From JBEKHI01 sp050012355 (lineage in GTDB: Bacteria > Actinomycetota > Actinomycetes > Streptosporangiales > Streptosporangiaceae), in assembly GCA_050012355.1 (NCBI GenBank), contig JBEKHI010000010.1:1-46891 (forward strand): a DNA stretch of 46,891 bases. The letters are read 5' to 3'. Under the pieces are notes generated by a model. The model did no database searches. It was not told the origin of the DNA and was given only the letters and a program-made list of their open reading frames with translations. The translations under genes were made by a program, and so were the position numbers. Positions 24,186 through 32,968 of this stretch are shown piece after piece (position 1 is the stretch's first letter; every line of letters begins with the position of its first letter).

Positions 24186-27100
24186 GGCACTCGCTCGATC
24201 AACGCGCACAGGCCCGCCTCGTCCAGCAGGTCGGCGGGCCGCACGGTCACGTCATCTCGCACGTAGTAGAACGCGGCGCTCACCTTCCCCACCGGCACGC
24301 CCGCCAGCTGCGCCCACGCCAGCCGGTAGGCGGCGAGCTGCACCGCGATCGACTCTCGCTCGGCGGCGCTCCGCGGTGGTGCTCCGGTCTTCCAGTCCAC
24401 CACCTCGTATCCCCCGTCACTGTGCCCCCCGTCACTGGCGGGGAACACGGCGTCGATCCGGCCCCTGACCTGCCGGTCCCCGATCACCGTCTCGAACGGC
24501 ACCTCGACCTTGACCGGCCAGCGCGCCGCCCAGGCCCCGGACTCGAAACGCTCCCGCAGCTCATCGAGCGAGTCCTCCGGCTCGTCGTCGGCGAACAGGT
24601 CGTCGTCAGCGAATAGCCGCTGCTGCCCGAACCGCTCCTGGAGCCACCGGTGGAAGTCGGTCCCCCGCCGGGCCTGCGGCGCCGGGGGCTGCGGCATCGG
24701 CCGGCGGACCTGGCGTGCGAACCGGTCAGGGTCACGAGCCAGCGTGACCAGCGCCGACACCGACAGCCGGGCGGGCAGCTCAACCGGGATCACGTTGTCG
24801 GTCCGCCTCCTGGACCGCTCGGCCAGCAGCAATTCGGCGTCCCGCCGCCAGGCGCCGACCAGCTCGCGCTCGGTTTCGCTGAGGTCGCCTTCGCTGAGGC
24901 CGGGAGCAACGTGGCGGTCGGCGCGCACCATCGCCGCCGCTTCTTTTATGCCCTCATAACGACGTCCGGCTGGTGTCACCGGCCACCGCGTCGCCTCGAC
25001 GGTCTCCAGCAGCGGGTTGTCGGTGTCATCGGGCGGCGGGTCGGCCCAGATGTCCTGCTCGGCCGCGGCGCGGACCTCGTCGAGGAACACCGACGGCCCC
25101 AGCCGGCCGGCGCCCTCGCCCCACCAGAACCCGCTGCACCCGAGCCAGAACGCGGCGCGGGTCGCCGCCACGTACGCGAGCCGTCGCTCCTCGGCCAGGT
25201 CGCGAGCGGCACACGACTCGATGAAGGCGGTCACGCTGTCGCTGTCCAGGTCGCGCAGCGGCGGCAGGTCACCGGAGTCACCACGCAGCGGGAACGGGAT
25301 CAGCCGGGGGTTGTCCGTCCATTTGGTGGACATCCGCGGCCGGGCCGGGAACACCTGCGACTTCTCGCCCGCCGACAGACCCGGTACGAACACCGCCGGC
25401 CATTGCAGGCCCTTGGCGGCGTGCACGGTCAGCAGCTTGACCGTGTCGTTGTCGGGTACCTTGCCGGTTTCCAGGCCGAATTCCTCCTGCTGCGCGGCGG
25501 TCAGGTACGCGAGGAAGGCGCCAAGCGTGGGTTCTGGCTGTTCCCCGGCGAAGGTCGCCGCGACATCGGTGAACGCGTCCAGGTCGGCCCGTGAGGTCGC
25601 GAGCTCGGTTCCCGGACGGGAGGCCACCTCGATGTCCAGCCCCAGCGTCCGCTCCACCTCGGCGATCAGGTCCGCCAGCGGCCGCCCGGCATGCGTGCGA
25701 AGCCGTCGCAGTTCCCCCGCGAACGCGGTGAGCCGCCCGTACCCGTCCCGCGAGTAAGCCTCCGCTTCCCCAAGGTCATCCAGTGCCTCCACCAGCGACC
25801 CGTTATCAGCCGTCAGGTCAGTAATCGCCTCCGCCAGCGCATCAGCCTCGTCCCCCGCGGCTCCCGCATCCCCCGCACCCGCTCCCGCATCCCCCGCATC
25901 CCCCGCGCCCTCCGCCCGTGCGTCCGGAGCCGTGTCGATGTGACATTGACCGGGCTCTATGCCGGTCGATGTCACATCGACCGCGTGGGCTCCGGCGCTC
26001 CGCGAGTCGATCCCGGGGTCGCGGGCTAGGTCGCGGGCGCGGCGGCCTAGGGCTACTAGGTCGCGGGGGCCTATTCGCCAGCGGGGGCCGGTGAGGAGCC
26101 GGGCCAGGGCGTCGGAGGCGGAGGCGTCGTGGATGACCCGCAGGGTCGACGCCACGTCCTGTACCTCGGGGACGCTCAGCAGGCCGCCTAGCCCGACGAC
26201 CTCACACGGGATGCCGCGCTCGTCCAGTTCCTTGCGCACCAGGACGAACTGCGATCGTTTCCGGCAGAGCACCGCGATGTCCGAGGGGCGGACCCCGGCC
26301 GCCCGGCCATCGGACCAGGGCTCGCCATCGGGCGCGCAGCCATCCGGCAGGGCGAGCAGCCGCTGCACCTGATCCGCGACCCAGCCGGCCTCGTCATGGA
26401 TGGTCTCAAGCAGGGCGCAGGTGACGCCGCCGCGAGCCGCGCGGTCCGGCGCGGGCTGGAGCACCGGAACGTCCGGCGCCTCGGCCCGCAGCTCCGTCTG
26501 CAGGACCGAGGCAGCGTCGAGGATACGCCCGGAGTTACGGAAGCTGGTGGACAGCAACCGGACCGGGGCGGGCCCCTGGCGGCCGGGGAAGTCCGTGACG
26601 AACCGCCGGAGGTTACCGGCGCTCGCGCCGCGCCAGCCGTAGATCGACTGGCAGGGGTCCCCCACCGCCGTCACCGGATGGCCGCCGCCGAACAGCGCGC
26701 GGAGCAGGACAAGCTGGGCGTGGCTGGTGTCTTGGTACTCGTCGAGCAGTACGACGTTGTAGCGGCTGCGTTCCGCCGCGCTGACCTCCGGGTGCCGGTG
26801 CGCGATCCGGGCCGCGAGCGCCACCTGATCGCCGTGATCGAGCACCTCACGGGCTGCCTTGGCCGCCGAGTAACGCTCCACCAGCGGCAGCAGTTGCTCC
26901 CTGGCCCGCTGCGAATCAATGATCTTCCGAACGGCGGCGCTGACTCTCCCCGGCAGCGCGTCCCGGCGCTCGGTAAGCCACTCGCCAATGTCGCGGACGT
27001 CGGACGGCTGCCGCAGATGCTCCGCGAGGTCTCCCGCTAGCTGCAGGAGGGCGGCCGTGACGGTCTGCGGAGTCCAGCTGATCTCGTCCATCGGCCCGTC

Positions 27101-27571
27101 GTAGGCCGCGACGATCGAGGCGGCCAGCTGCCAGGACAGGGCGGGCGTGATCAGCCGCATCGACGGCTCGAGTCCTTCACGGAGCGCGTGGTCGCTGACC
27201 AGCCTGCCCGCGTAGGAGTGGTAGGTCCCGATGACCGGCTCGCCGGTAAAGGTGTCGTCGCTGGCACTGGAGCCCCCGCTGGCGTCTAGACCCGCCCGGC
27301 GCAGCCGGTCAAGCCGGGAGCGCACCCGGTCCGCGAACTCGGCGGACGCCTTGCGGGTGAACGTCAGCCCGAGCACCCGGTCAGGCCGGACCATTCCGTT
27401 CGCGACCAGCCAGACCAGTCGCGCCGCCATCGTCTCGCTCTTACCCGAGCCCGCGCCCGCGATGACCGCCAGCGGACCGAGCGGCGCTCCGATCACGGCG
27501 GCCTGTTCCGGAGTGGGCTCGGGCAGGCGGAGCAACCGTGCTAGCTGCACCGGGCTATAGCTGATGTCCAC
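24167..27571 (-). CDS. adnB: AdnB, UvrD-like helicase-nuclease subunit
   Basis: 1134-aa subunit of the actinobacterial AdnAB motor-nuclease that resects DNA double-strand breaks. The Walker A GAGSGKS and Q-motif PTPEQAAVIGAP lie near the start, then TFTRKAS, motif II LLDEYQDTS, motif III GDPCQSIYGWRG, KGLQW and VAATRA. A RecB-type nuclease domain is at the C-terminus (GRIDAVFP, then VVDWKTG, QLAAYRLAW). The GTG at 27571 gives MDISYSPVQLARLL, matching the family start. Residues about 530-546 are encoded by a palindromic repeat inserted in frame, followed by an Ala/Gly/Asp-rich tract. In mycobacteria adnA directly precedes adnB; here adnA is 11.7 kb away. Confidence 0.88.
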   Translation of the reverse strand: MDISYSPVQLARLLRLPEPTPEQAAVIGAPLGPLAVIAGAGSGKSETMAARLVWLVANGMVRPDRVLGLTFTRKASAEFADRVRSRLDRLRRAGLDASGGSSASDDTFTGEPVIGTYHSYAGRLVSDHALREGLEPSMRLITPALSWQLAASIVAAYDGPMDEISWTPQTVTAALLQLAGDLAEHLRQPSDVRDIGEWLTERRDALPGRVSAAVRKIIDSQRAREQLLPLVERYSAAKAAREVLDHGDQVALAARIAHRHPEVSAAERSRYNVVLLDEYQDTSHAQLVLLRALFGGGHPVTAVGDPCQSIYGWRGASAGNLRRFVTDFPGRQGPAPVRLLSTSFRNSGRILDAASVLQTELRAEAPDVPVLQPAPDRAARGGVTCALLETIHDEAGWVADQVQRLLALPDGCAPDGEPWSDGRAAGVRPSDIAVLCRKRSQFVLVRKELDERGIPCEVVGLGGLLSVPEVQDVASTLRVIHDASASDALARLLTGPRWRIGPRDLVALGRRARDLARDPGIDSRSAGAHAVDVTSTGIEPGQCHIDTAPDARAEGAGDAGDAGAGAGDAGAAGDEADALAEAITDLTADNGSLVEALDDLGEAEAYSRDGYGRLTAFAGELRRLRTHAGRPLADLIAEVERTLGLDIEVASRPGTELATSRADLDAFTDVAATFAGEQPEPTLGAFLAYLTAAQQEEFGLETGKVPDNDTVKLLTVHAAKGLQWPAVFVPGLSAGEKSQVFPARPRMSTKWTDNPRLIPFPLRGDSGDLPPLRDLDSDSVTAFIESCAARDLAEERRLAYVAATRAAFWLGCSGFWWGEGAGRLGPSVFLDEVRAAAEQDIWADPPPDDTDNPLLETVEATRWPVTPAGRRYEGIKEAAAMVRADRHVAPGLSEGDLSETERELVGAWRRDAELLLAERSRRRTDNVIPVELPARLSVSALVTLARDPDRFARQVRRPMPQPPAPQARRGTDFHRWLQERFGQQRLFADDDLFADDEPEDSLDELRERFESGAWAARWPVKVEVPFETVIGDRQVRGRIDAVFPASDGGHSDGGYEVVDWKTGAPPRSAAERESIAVQLAAYRLAWAQLAGVPVGKVSAAFYYVRDDVTVRPADLLDEAGLCALIERVPQDSPR
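25861..25912. repeat. Low-complexity tandem repeat inside adnB
   Basis: Imperfect tandem units of the type CCCGCATCC code for a Gly/Asp/Ala-rich linker (GDAGDAGAGAGDAG) in the AdnB motor domain. It lies directly next to the family 3 repeat insertion and may mark a permissive, slippage-prone loop. Confidence 0.7.
25933..25982. repeat. Palindromic repeat, family 3, in-frame insertion in adnB
   Basis: Two 19-mer-like palindromes, TGTCGATGTGACATTGACC and GGTCGATGTCACATCGACC, flank a short GGGCTCTATGCC spacer. It aligns along about 50 bases with the copy at 42581-42630 upstream of adnA. On the adnB strand it codes for VDVTSTGIEPGQCHIDT without changing frame. Confidence 0.75.
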
Positions 27572-27611
27572 GATTAGCCATTCCACCAGAACCGACTGAC
27601 ATTCTGGCGGA

Positions 27612-28952
27612 TTACCGGGTCGCTGCGTCCCAACCAGTGATGCGGTCAAGCATGGGCACGAGCACGCTGGCGTCGGGGGTGCCCCAGCCGGTGACCGGAT
27701 CCCAGCCGGGTCCGGCCGAGTATCCGGTGACCGTGGTGGACGAGATGACCACAGTGTTGCTGCCGGTGGTGATGTCGTGGAAGGCAGCGTGGTAAGCGGG
27801 ACCGCGGCCGATACGGTAGATGGCCGGATTGACGAAGCCGAGGTCGTGGCCGGCGCGCTGGTTGGCCAAGGCGATCAACGCGGCCCACAACGGGGTGCTG
27901 GCGCTGGTGCCGTCGGATCCGAACAGCGTGGATTGCCCGCTTCCGTCATCGACGATCGCTGCCATTCCGGTGGGGCCGGCGTCGGCGGCCACGTCGGGCA
28001 CCCCCCGGGTGGCCCCGGTCCCAGGCACGTCGTCCTGGTACGACGGCCGGGTGAACAGCTGGCTGAAGCCGCCGCCTGAGCCCCGGGAGGCGGCCGGGTC
28101 GGTCCAAGTGGTCTCACTTATGTATTGCCCGGTCTGATGGCTGGCGGTCAGCGTGGTACCGCCGACAGCGAGGACGAGGGGGTCTGAGGCGGGCATGCCG
28201 ACTCCCTTGACCGGATCCCAGGGGCCAGAAGATCCGGGGCACTGCCTGCTGACCGCTCCGGTATCGCCCGATCCGGCGACCACGGTGACGTGGCGATCCG
28301 CGGCTTCTTGCAGCGCCTGGTGCATGGCCACCACCTCGGCGGGGGTGAAGCAGCTTTCCCCCCAGCCGGCGCTGACCGAGATGACATCTCCTTCCGACGC
28401 GCCCAGCCGCAGCGCGGCCGTCAGGTCCGCCGTCGCGGTCACCGTGCTGTCCAGTGCCGTGGACGGGAGCAGGACCACCCGGATGGCGGCACCCGGGGCG
28501 ATCGTGTGCACGATTTCGGCATCCTGGACCTCCTCTTCGCCGGCCAGCCATGGTGATGCCTGTCCGGCTAGCCTCGCATCGACCTCCAGCCGGGCGTCGG
28601 GCAGGCCGAATTTGCTGTCGAAGAGACGGAGATCTTGCCGGATGTCGCTAATCGCGGGCGGGGATATCTGCTCCTCGCCGAGCTCGGGCAGCACGACGGT
28701 CTGGCCTTGCCCGTCGGTTCCGTGCTCCAGCAGCGGCCGGACGCCGTAGGCGACCTGGAGCTGGCCCGGGGTGTAGCAGGTCGCAATGGGATCGCAGTCA
28801 GGGGCCGCGCTCGCGACGGAACTGGCGACGGGCACGCTGGCGGTTTCCGCCGCCGATTTGGGCGCCGCCACGACGAGCGCCAGCGGGACAACCGCGGCAA
28901 TGGGCACGACTCGCTTAAAGAATGTTGAGCACATGCCAAGAATTATTAGCAC
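27612..28952 (-). CDS. Secreted sedolisin-like (S53) protease without prodomain
   Basis: 446 aa. A signal peptide (VVPIAAVVPLALVVAA) leads straight into the S53 catalytic domain at CYTPGQLQVAYG, so the activation domain seen in the other sedolisin is absent. The catalytic E-x3-D is EEVQD, the oxyanion Asp lies in GSGDTGAV, and the Ser in SDGTSASTPL. A short C-terminal calcium-site region follows (GPGWDPVTGWGTPD). Family members of this type are secreted acid peptidases. GGAAGGAG precedes the GTG at 28952; the ATG at 28934 is the alternative. It is divergent from padR and shares its promoter region. Its stop lies 41 bp from the adnB start. Confidence 0.85.
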   Translation of the reverse strand: MLIILGMCSTFFKRVVPIAAVVPLALVVAAPKSAAETASVPVASSVASAAPDCDPIATCYTPGQLQVAYGVRPLLEHGTDGQGQTVVLPELGEEQISPPAISDIRQDLRLFDSKFGLPDARLEVDARLAGQASPWLAGEEEVQDAEIVHTIAPGAAIRVVLLPSTALDSTVTATADLTAALRLGASEGDVISVSAGWGESCFTPAEVVAMHQALQEAADRHVTVVAGSGDTGAVSRQCPGSSGPWDPVKGVGMPASDPLVLAVGGTTLTASHQTGQYISETTWTDPAASRGSGGGFSQLFTRPSYQDDVPGTGATRGVPDVAADAGPTGMAAIVDDGSGQSTLFGSDGTSASTPLWAALIALANQRAGHDLGFVNPAIYRIGRGPAYHAAFHDITTGSNTVVISSTTVTGYSAGPGWDPVTGWGTPDASVLVPMLDRITGWDAATR

Positions 28953-28983
28953 ATGCTCCTTCCGGTCAGCAAATGACCAGTTC

Positions 28984-29013
28984 TTGACACAAAGATAGAT
29001 AACGGCTATCTAT
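28984..29013 (+). promoter_or_regulatory. padR promoter with overlapping inverted repeat
   Basis: TTGACA (28984-28989) and TATCTA (29007-29012) with an ideal 17-bp spacer. ATAGAT-AACGGCT-ATCTAT (28995-29013) overlaps spacer and -10, fitting a PadR-type autorepressor. GAGGGG lies about eight bases before the GTG at 29043. Confidence 0.65.
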
Positions 29014-29042
29014 TAGCTAACCGTTAGAGAGGGGTCACCCGC

Positions 29043-29567
29043 GTGCAGCAGGAAGTCGTCCTCGCCATGCTGGCGAAAGAGCCCACGTACGGCTACGAGC
29101 TGCGCGCCAGGCTCAGGCAGGCGCTCGGCCCGGTCGGCGAGGACCTCAACGCCGGCCAGATCTACGTGACGCTGACCCGGCTGGAGAAAGCGGGCCTGGT
29201 GACCGCGACCGCCGAGTCGGGTCAGACCCGTCCAGATCGCAAGGTCTACGAGCTCACGGCCACCGGCCAGCAGCGGGTCACGGCCTGGCTGGCCGAGGTC
29301 AGCTGGCCCAAGCCCGACTTGACCGAATTCCACCTCAAGCTCATCGCCGCGTTCGCCGCGCGCCTCGCCGATCCCCTGGCGATCATCGACGCGCAGCGCC
29401 GCGAACTGCTGCGCAGGCTGCGAGACGCGCAGCGGGCCGCCCTCACCGAGCCGGACGCCTCCGACGCCGCACTGCTGCTCGAGGGCATCGTGCTCCGGCT
29501 GCAAGCAGACCTGCACTGGCTCGAAGCCTGCGAACGGACCTGGACTACGCGAAGGAACCGATCATGA
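29043..29567 (+). CDS. PadR-family transcriptional regulator
   Basis: 174 aa. The N-terminal winged helix is clear (VVLAMLAKEPTYGYELRARL, then IYVTLTRLEKAGLVT). The C-terminal dimerisation helices carry many Leu/Arg residues (IIDAQRRELLRRLRDAQRAA). PadR proteins usually repress a neighbouring transporter and respond to drugs or phenolic compounds. It overlaps the ABC ATPase gene by four bases (ATGA), so it is the first gene of the transporter operon, most likely under autoregulation at 28995-29013. Confidence 0.88.
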   Translation: MQQEVVLAMLAKEPTYGYELRARLRQALGPVGEDLNAGQIYVTLTRLEKAGLVTATAESGQTRPDRKVYELTATGQQRVTAWLAEVSWPKPDLTEFHLKLIAAFAARLADPLAIIDAQRRELLRRLRDAQRAALTEPDASDAALLLEGIVLRLQADLHWLEACERTWTTRRNRS

Positions 29568-30301
29568 CCGCCTTGCTAACCGCCCGCGGACTGCGCAAGC
29601 AGTACGGCCGTGGCGACGCGCTCGTCCGCGCCGTCGATGACGTCGACCTAGACGTCGCGACCGGGGAGACCGTCGCGATCATGGGGCCCAGCGGCTGCGG
29701 GAAGTCGACCCTGCTGCACGTGCTCGGCGGCCTCGACCGCGCGGACTCAGGCGAGATCCTGCTCGCCGGCCAGCGCGTCGGCAAACTGGGCGAACGTGGC
29801 CTCGCGCGGCTCAGGCGCGACGCTGTTGGCTTCGTCTTCCAGTCATTCCACCTGATGGACGAGCTCACCGCGGTGGAGAACGTGGAACTTCCCGCACTGC
29901 TGGCCGGCCGGCTGCCGCGCACCGCCCGCAAACGGGCACTTGAGCTGCTGGAAAGAACCGGTCTCCAAGACCGCGCCAAGTTCCTGCCGTCGGCGCTGTC
30001 CGGCGGCCAGCGGCAGCGGGTCGCGGTCGCCCGCGCACTGGCCAACGATCCGCTGATCGTGCTCGCCGATGAGCCGACAGGCAACCTGGACAGCGCGGCG
30101 ACGCTGGAGGTGCTCCGGCTCTTCGATGACCTTCACGAAGCGGGCCAGACGCTGGTCGTCGTCACCCACGACTCGCGGATCGCCGCCACCGCCGACCGGC
30201 TGATCTCCATGCGGGACGGCGCGTTCCTCGACGAAACCCGGCTGACCGGCGGCACGACAGGCAGCCTCAGCCAGCTGGCCGGCCTCGAAACGGAAGGCTA
30301 G
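29564..30301 (+). CDS. ABC transporter ATP-binding protein, MacB/LolD type
   Basis: 245-aa ATPase of the FtsX-permease class. Walker A GPSGCGKST, Q-loop VFQSFHLMDELTAVEN, signature LSGGQRQRVAVARAL, Walker B LIVLADEPTGNLD and H-loop VVVTHDSR are all intact. It should power the FtsX-like permease encoded next to it, for export or mechanotransmission of an unknown substrate. It overlaps padR by 4 bp and is 3 bp before the permease gene. Confidence 0.93.
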   Translation: MTALLTARGLRKQYGRGDALVRAVDDVDLDVATGETVAIMGPSGCGKSTLLHVLGGLDRADSGEILLAGQRVGKLGERGLARLRRDAVGFVFQSFHLMDELTAVENVELPALLAGRLPRTARKRALELLERTGLQDRAKFLPSALSGGQRQRVAVARALANDPLIVLADEPTGNLDSAATLEVLRLFDDLHEAGQTLVVVTHDSRIAATADRLISMRDGAFLDETRLTGGTTGSLSQLAGLETEG

Positions 30302-30304
30302 TCG

Positions 30305-32119
30305 GTGGGACGCCTGCTGCTCATCGGCCGCCTCGCCGCCCGCGACCTGCGGCACCGCCCGGCCCAGGCGCTACTCTTGCTACTCGCGATCACCGCCGCT
30401 ACCGCGACGCTGACCATGGGACTCGCCCTGAACGGGGTGACCAGCAGCCCGTACCTGCGTACCCAGGCCGCGACGCGCGGACCGGACATCGTGGCGTACG
30501 TGTCGCCCGCACAGGCCGCCAGACTGGTCGCCGCACCGGGCGTCACCGCGCACAGCGGGCCGTACCCGCTCGCCGCCGCCACGCTGGCCGCGCACGGCCA
30601 CAGGGTGCCGGTGCAGGCCGAGGGGCGCGACGAGGCACCGGCCGCGGTCGACCAGCCCGCGCTGGCCCAGGGAACCTGGGTGCGTCCGGGAGAAGTGGTG
30701 ATTGAGCGGACGTTCGCCGAGGCGCTCGGCGTCAGCGTCGGTGACCCGGTCACGCTGAACGGCCGGTCCTTCCGCGTCGGCGGCATCGCGGTCACCGCGG
30801 CCGTCCCCGAGTACCCCGGAGTCTGTTACTACCTGACGTGCAACGCCGGCTCGCAAGCCGAAGAATCCGGCATGGGCCAGGTCTGGCTCACCACGCCGGA
30901 CGCCCGGGCGCTCGCCACCCCCGCGACTCCGCTCTCTTACGTGCTGAACATCAAGCTCGCCAACCCGGCCGGCGCTCAGGCGTTCGCGGACACCTACGGC
31001 CCGGTCGACCCGTCCGGGCCGCTGTCGTCGGCACCGAAGCTGATGTCCTGGCAGCAGATCAGTTACGCGGACAATGACCTGGTCTCCGTCTCCCAGCAGG
31101 TGCTGACGCCTGGCGCGTGGCTGGCGATGGCGCTCGCGGTGGCCAGTATCGCGGTGCTGGCCGGCGGCCGGATGGCGGAGCAGACCCGCCGGGTCGGGCA
31201 GCTCAAGGCGGCGGGCGCTACCCCAGCCCTGGTCGCCGCCGTGCTGCTCGCCGAGCACCTGTTCCTCGCGCTGGTCGCGGCGGCGGCCGGGCTGCTGATC
31301 GGCTGGCTGGCCGCGCCGCTACTGTCGAACGCCGGCGCGGGCCTAGTCGGCGTGCCGGGCGCGCCCGCGCTCGCGCTCGGCACGGTCGGGCTGGTCGTCG
31401 CGGTGGCACTGGGCGTGACACTGGCGGCCACGCTCGTCCCCGCCTTCCGGGCCGCGCGGGTGAGCACGGTGCGCGCGCTGGCGAACGCCGCCCGCCCGCC
31501 GCGACGTCACGCGGTGCTGATAAAGATCGCGGCGTGGCTACCGGTGCCGCTGCTGATCGGCCTGCGGCTGATCGCGCGCCGACCGCGCCGGGCAGTGCTG
31601 GGGGCAGCGAGCACCGCCGTTATGGTCACTGGGATTGTCTCGGTTCTTGCTTATCACCACGCCGTCGCCAGGCCGGGACCTGTCAACTGGTTCTCCGGGC
31701 TGAACGACCCGGTCACGGGGCGGGTGAGCCAGGTGATGACGGTGCTCACGGTCGTCCTCGTCGCCCTGGCGGCGGTCAACGCGGTCGTGACCGGCTGGGC
31801 GACAGCGCTGGACGCCCGGCAGCCGTCGGCGCTGGCGCGGGCACTGGGCGGAACCCCCCGGCAGGTCACCGTTGGCCTGGCCGCGGCGCAGGTGCTGCCC
31901 GCACTGCCCGGGGCCGTCATCGGCATCCCGCTGGGCATCGCGTTGTTCACGGTCGTGAACAGCGCGGGGGTCGTGTCCGTCCCGCCGGCATCTTGGCTGG
32001 CGGCGGTCGTGCTCGGCGCGCTAGTCGCGGTAGGCGCGCTGACCGCCGTTCCGGCCAGCATCGGCGCGCACCAGCCGGTGGCGCCGATCCTGCAGTCAGA
32101 CGCCTTGACAGCAAACTAG
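30305..32119 (+). CDS. FtsX-family ABC permease
   Basis: 604 aa. One N-terminal helix (LLLLLAITAATATLTMGLAL) and an extracytoplasmic domain to about residue 255 are followed by three helices (WLAMALAVASIAVLAGG, then LFLALVAAAAGLLIGWLA and LGTVGLVVAVALGVTLAA). A second FtsX module follows at the C-terminus. This is the usual layout of PadR-linked permeases. GTG start at 30305, three bases after the ATPase stop. It ends 20 bp before the KstR-like site of the next promoter. Confidence 0.88.
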   Translation: MGRLLLIGRLAARDLRHRPAQALLLLLAITAATATLTMGLALNGVTSSPYLRTQAATRGPDIVAYVSPAQAARLVAAPGVTAHSGPYPLAAATLAAHGHRVPVQAEGRDEAPAAVDQPALAQGTWVRPGEVVIERTFAEALGVSVGDPVTLNGRSFRVGGIAVTAAVPEYPGVCYYLTCNAGSQAEESGMGQVWLTTPDARALATPATPLSYVLNIKLANPAGAQAFADTYGPVDPSGPLSSAPKLMSWQQISYADNDLVSVSQQVLTPGAWLAMALAVASIAVLAGGRMAEQTRRVGQLKAAGATPALVAAVLLAEHLFLALVAAAAGLLIGWLAAPLLSNAGAGLVGVPGAPALALGTVGLVVAVALGVTLAATLVPAFRAARVSTVRALANAARPPRRHAVLIKIAAWLPVPLLIGLRLIARRPRRAVLGAASTAVMVTGIVSVLAYHHAVARPGPVNWFSGLNDPVTGRVSQVMTVLTVVLVALAAVNAVVTGWATALDARQPSALARALGGTPRQVTVGLAAAQVLPALPGAVIGIPLGIALFTVVNSAGVVSVPPASWLAAVVLGALVAVGALTAVPASIGAHQPVAPILQSDALTAN

Positions 32120-32134
32120 AACACGTTCTAGTGT
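32105..32134 (+). promoter_or_regulatory. Enoyl-CoA hydratase promoter with KstR-like operator
   Basis: TTGACA (32105-32110) and TAGTGT (32129-32134) with an 18-bp spacer. TAGAACACGTTCTA (32117-32130) fills it and matches the published KstR consensus TnnAACnnGTTnnA, with extended palindromic arms CTAGAAC/GTTCTAG. The -10 ends six bases before the GTG at 32141. No kstR gene is in the window. Confidence 0.7.
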
Positions 32135-32140
32135 CGCGTG

Positions 32141-32965
32141 GTGTCGTTCCTCCTCCTGAGCAAGCCCAGGCCGCACGTCACGCTGGTCACCCTCAACCGC
32201 CCAGAGCGGATGAACGCGATGTCATTCGATGTGATGATCCCGTTCCGGCAGGCCCTGGAGGAGATCAGCCGCGATAACGACACCCGCGTGGTCGTGGTTA
32301 CCGGAGCCGGGGCCGGCTTCTGCTCCGGTGCCGATCTGGTCGATTCCGGGCGGGTGCCGGACATCGCCGGGCTCACCCTGCCGGGCATCTCGCTGCGCGC
32401 CATGGAATTGCTCGACGACGTCATCATGTCCGTAAGAAAGATGCACCAGCCGGTAATCGGTGCCATCAACGGCCCGGCGATCGGCGGCGGCCTGTGCCTG
32501 TCGCTAGCGTTCGACATCCGGGTCGCCGCGGAGACCGCTTACTTCCGGGCCGCGGGCATCAACAACGGGCTGTCGTCGGCCGAACTCGGCCTGAGCTACC
32601 TACTGCCCCGGGCGATCGGATCGTCCCGCGCCTTCGAGATCATGCTTACCGGCCGCGACGTTTCCGCTGACGAGGCGGGCCGCATCGGGCTGGTGTCCCA
32701 GGTCACCCCGGACGGCGAGTTGCTCGATACCTGCTACACCATCGCGGAGCGGATCGTCGCGTGGAGCCGGGTCGGCACCGAGCTAGCCAAACGGCTGCTG
32801 TGGTCCGGCCTGGACGCCGCCAGCCTGGAAGCTCACATGCGGCACGAAGGCGTCGCCCAGTTGTACGTGCGCAACCTCACCGGAAACTTCGAGGAGATGA
32901 TCCGGGCCCGCAAGGACGGCCGCACCCCGGACTACCTGGACGACGTCAAGCAGAAGGGCACCTGA
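32141..32965 (+). CDS. Enoyl-CoA hydratase/isomerase family protein
   Basis: 274-aa crotonase-fold enzyme. The CoA/oxyanion segments are VTGAGAGFCSGADL and INGPAIGGGLCLSLAFDIRVA; the conserved Glu region is NNGLSSAELGLSYLLPR. These enzymes hydrate or isomerise acyl-CoA in beta-oxidation of fatty acids or sterol side chains. I cannot choose the substrate from sequence alone. The KstR-like operator in its promoter points to sterol or lipid catabolism. GTG at 32141 is likely used in a leaderless mRNA; GTG at 32138 is the alternative. It is convergent with the methyltransferase gene, three bases apart. Confidence 0.88.
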   Translation: MSFLLLSKPRPHVTLVTLNRPERMNAMSFDVMIPFRQALEEISRDNDTRVVVVTGAGAGFCSGADLVDSGRVPDIAGLTLPGISLRAMELLDDVIMSVRKMHQPVIGAINGPAIGGGLCLSLAFDIRVAAETAYFRAAGINNGLSSAELGLSYLLPRAIGSSRAFEIMLTGRDVSADEAGRIGLVSQVTPDGELLDTCYTIAERIVAWSRVGTELAKRLLWSGLDAASLEAHMRHEGVAQLYVRNLTGNFEEMIRARKDGRTPDYLDDVKQKGT

Positions 32966-32968
32966 TCG

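Noticed and set aside
24510..27104. Long open frames on + opposite adnB as genes
   Set aside because: Their products are Arg/Ser/Pro-rich without domains, as expected of antisense frames in GC-rich coding DNA.
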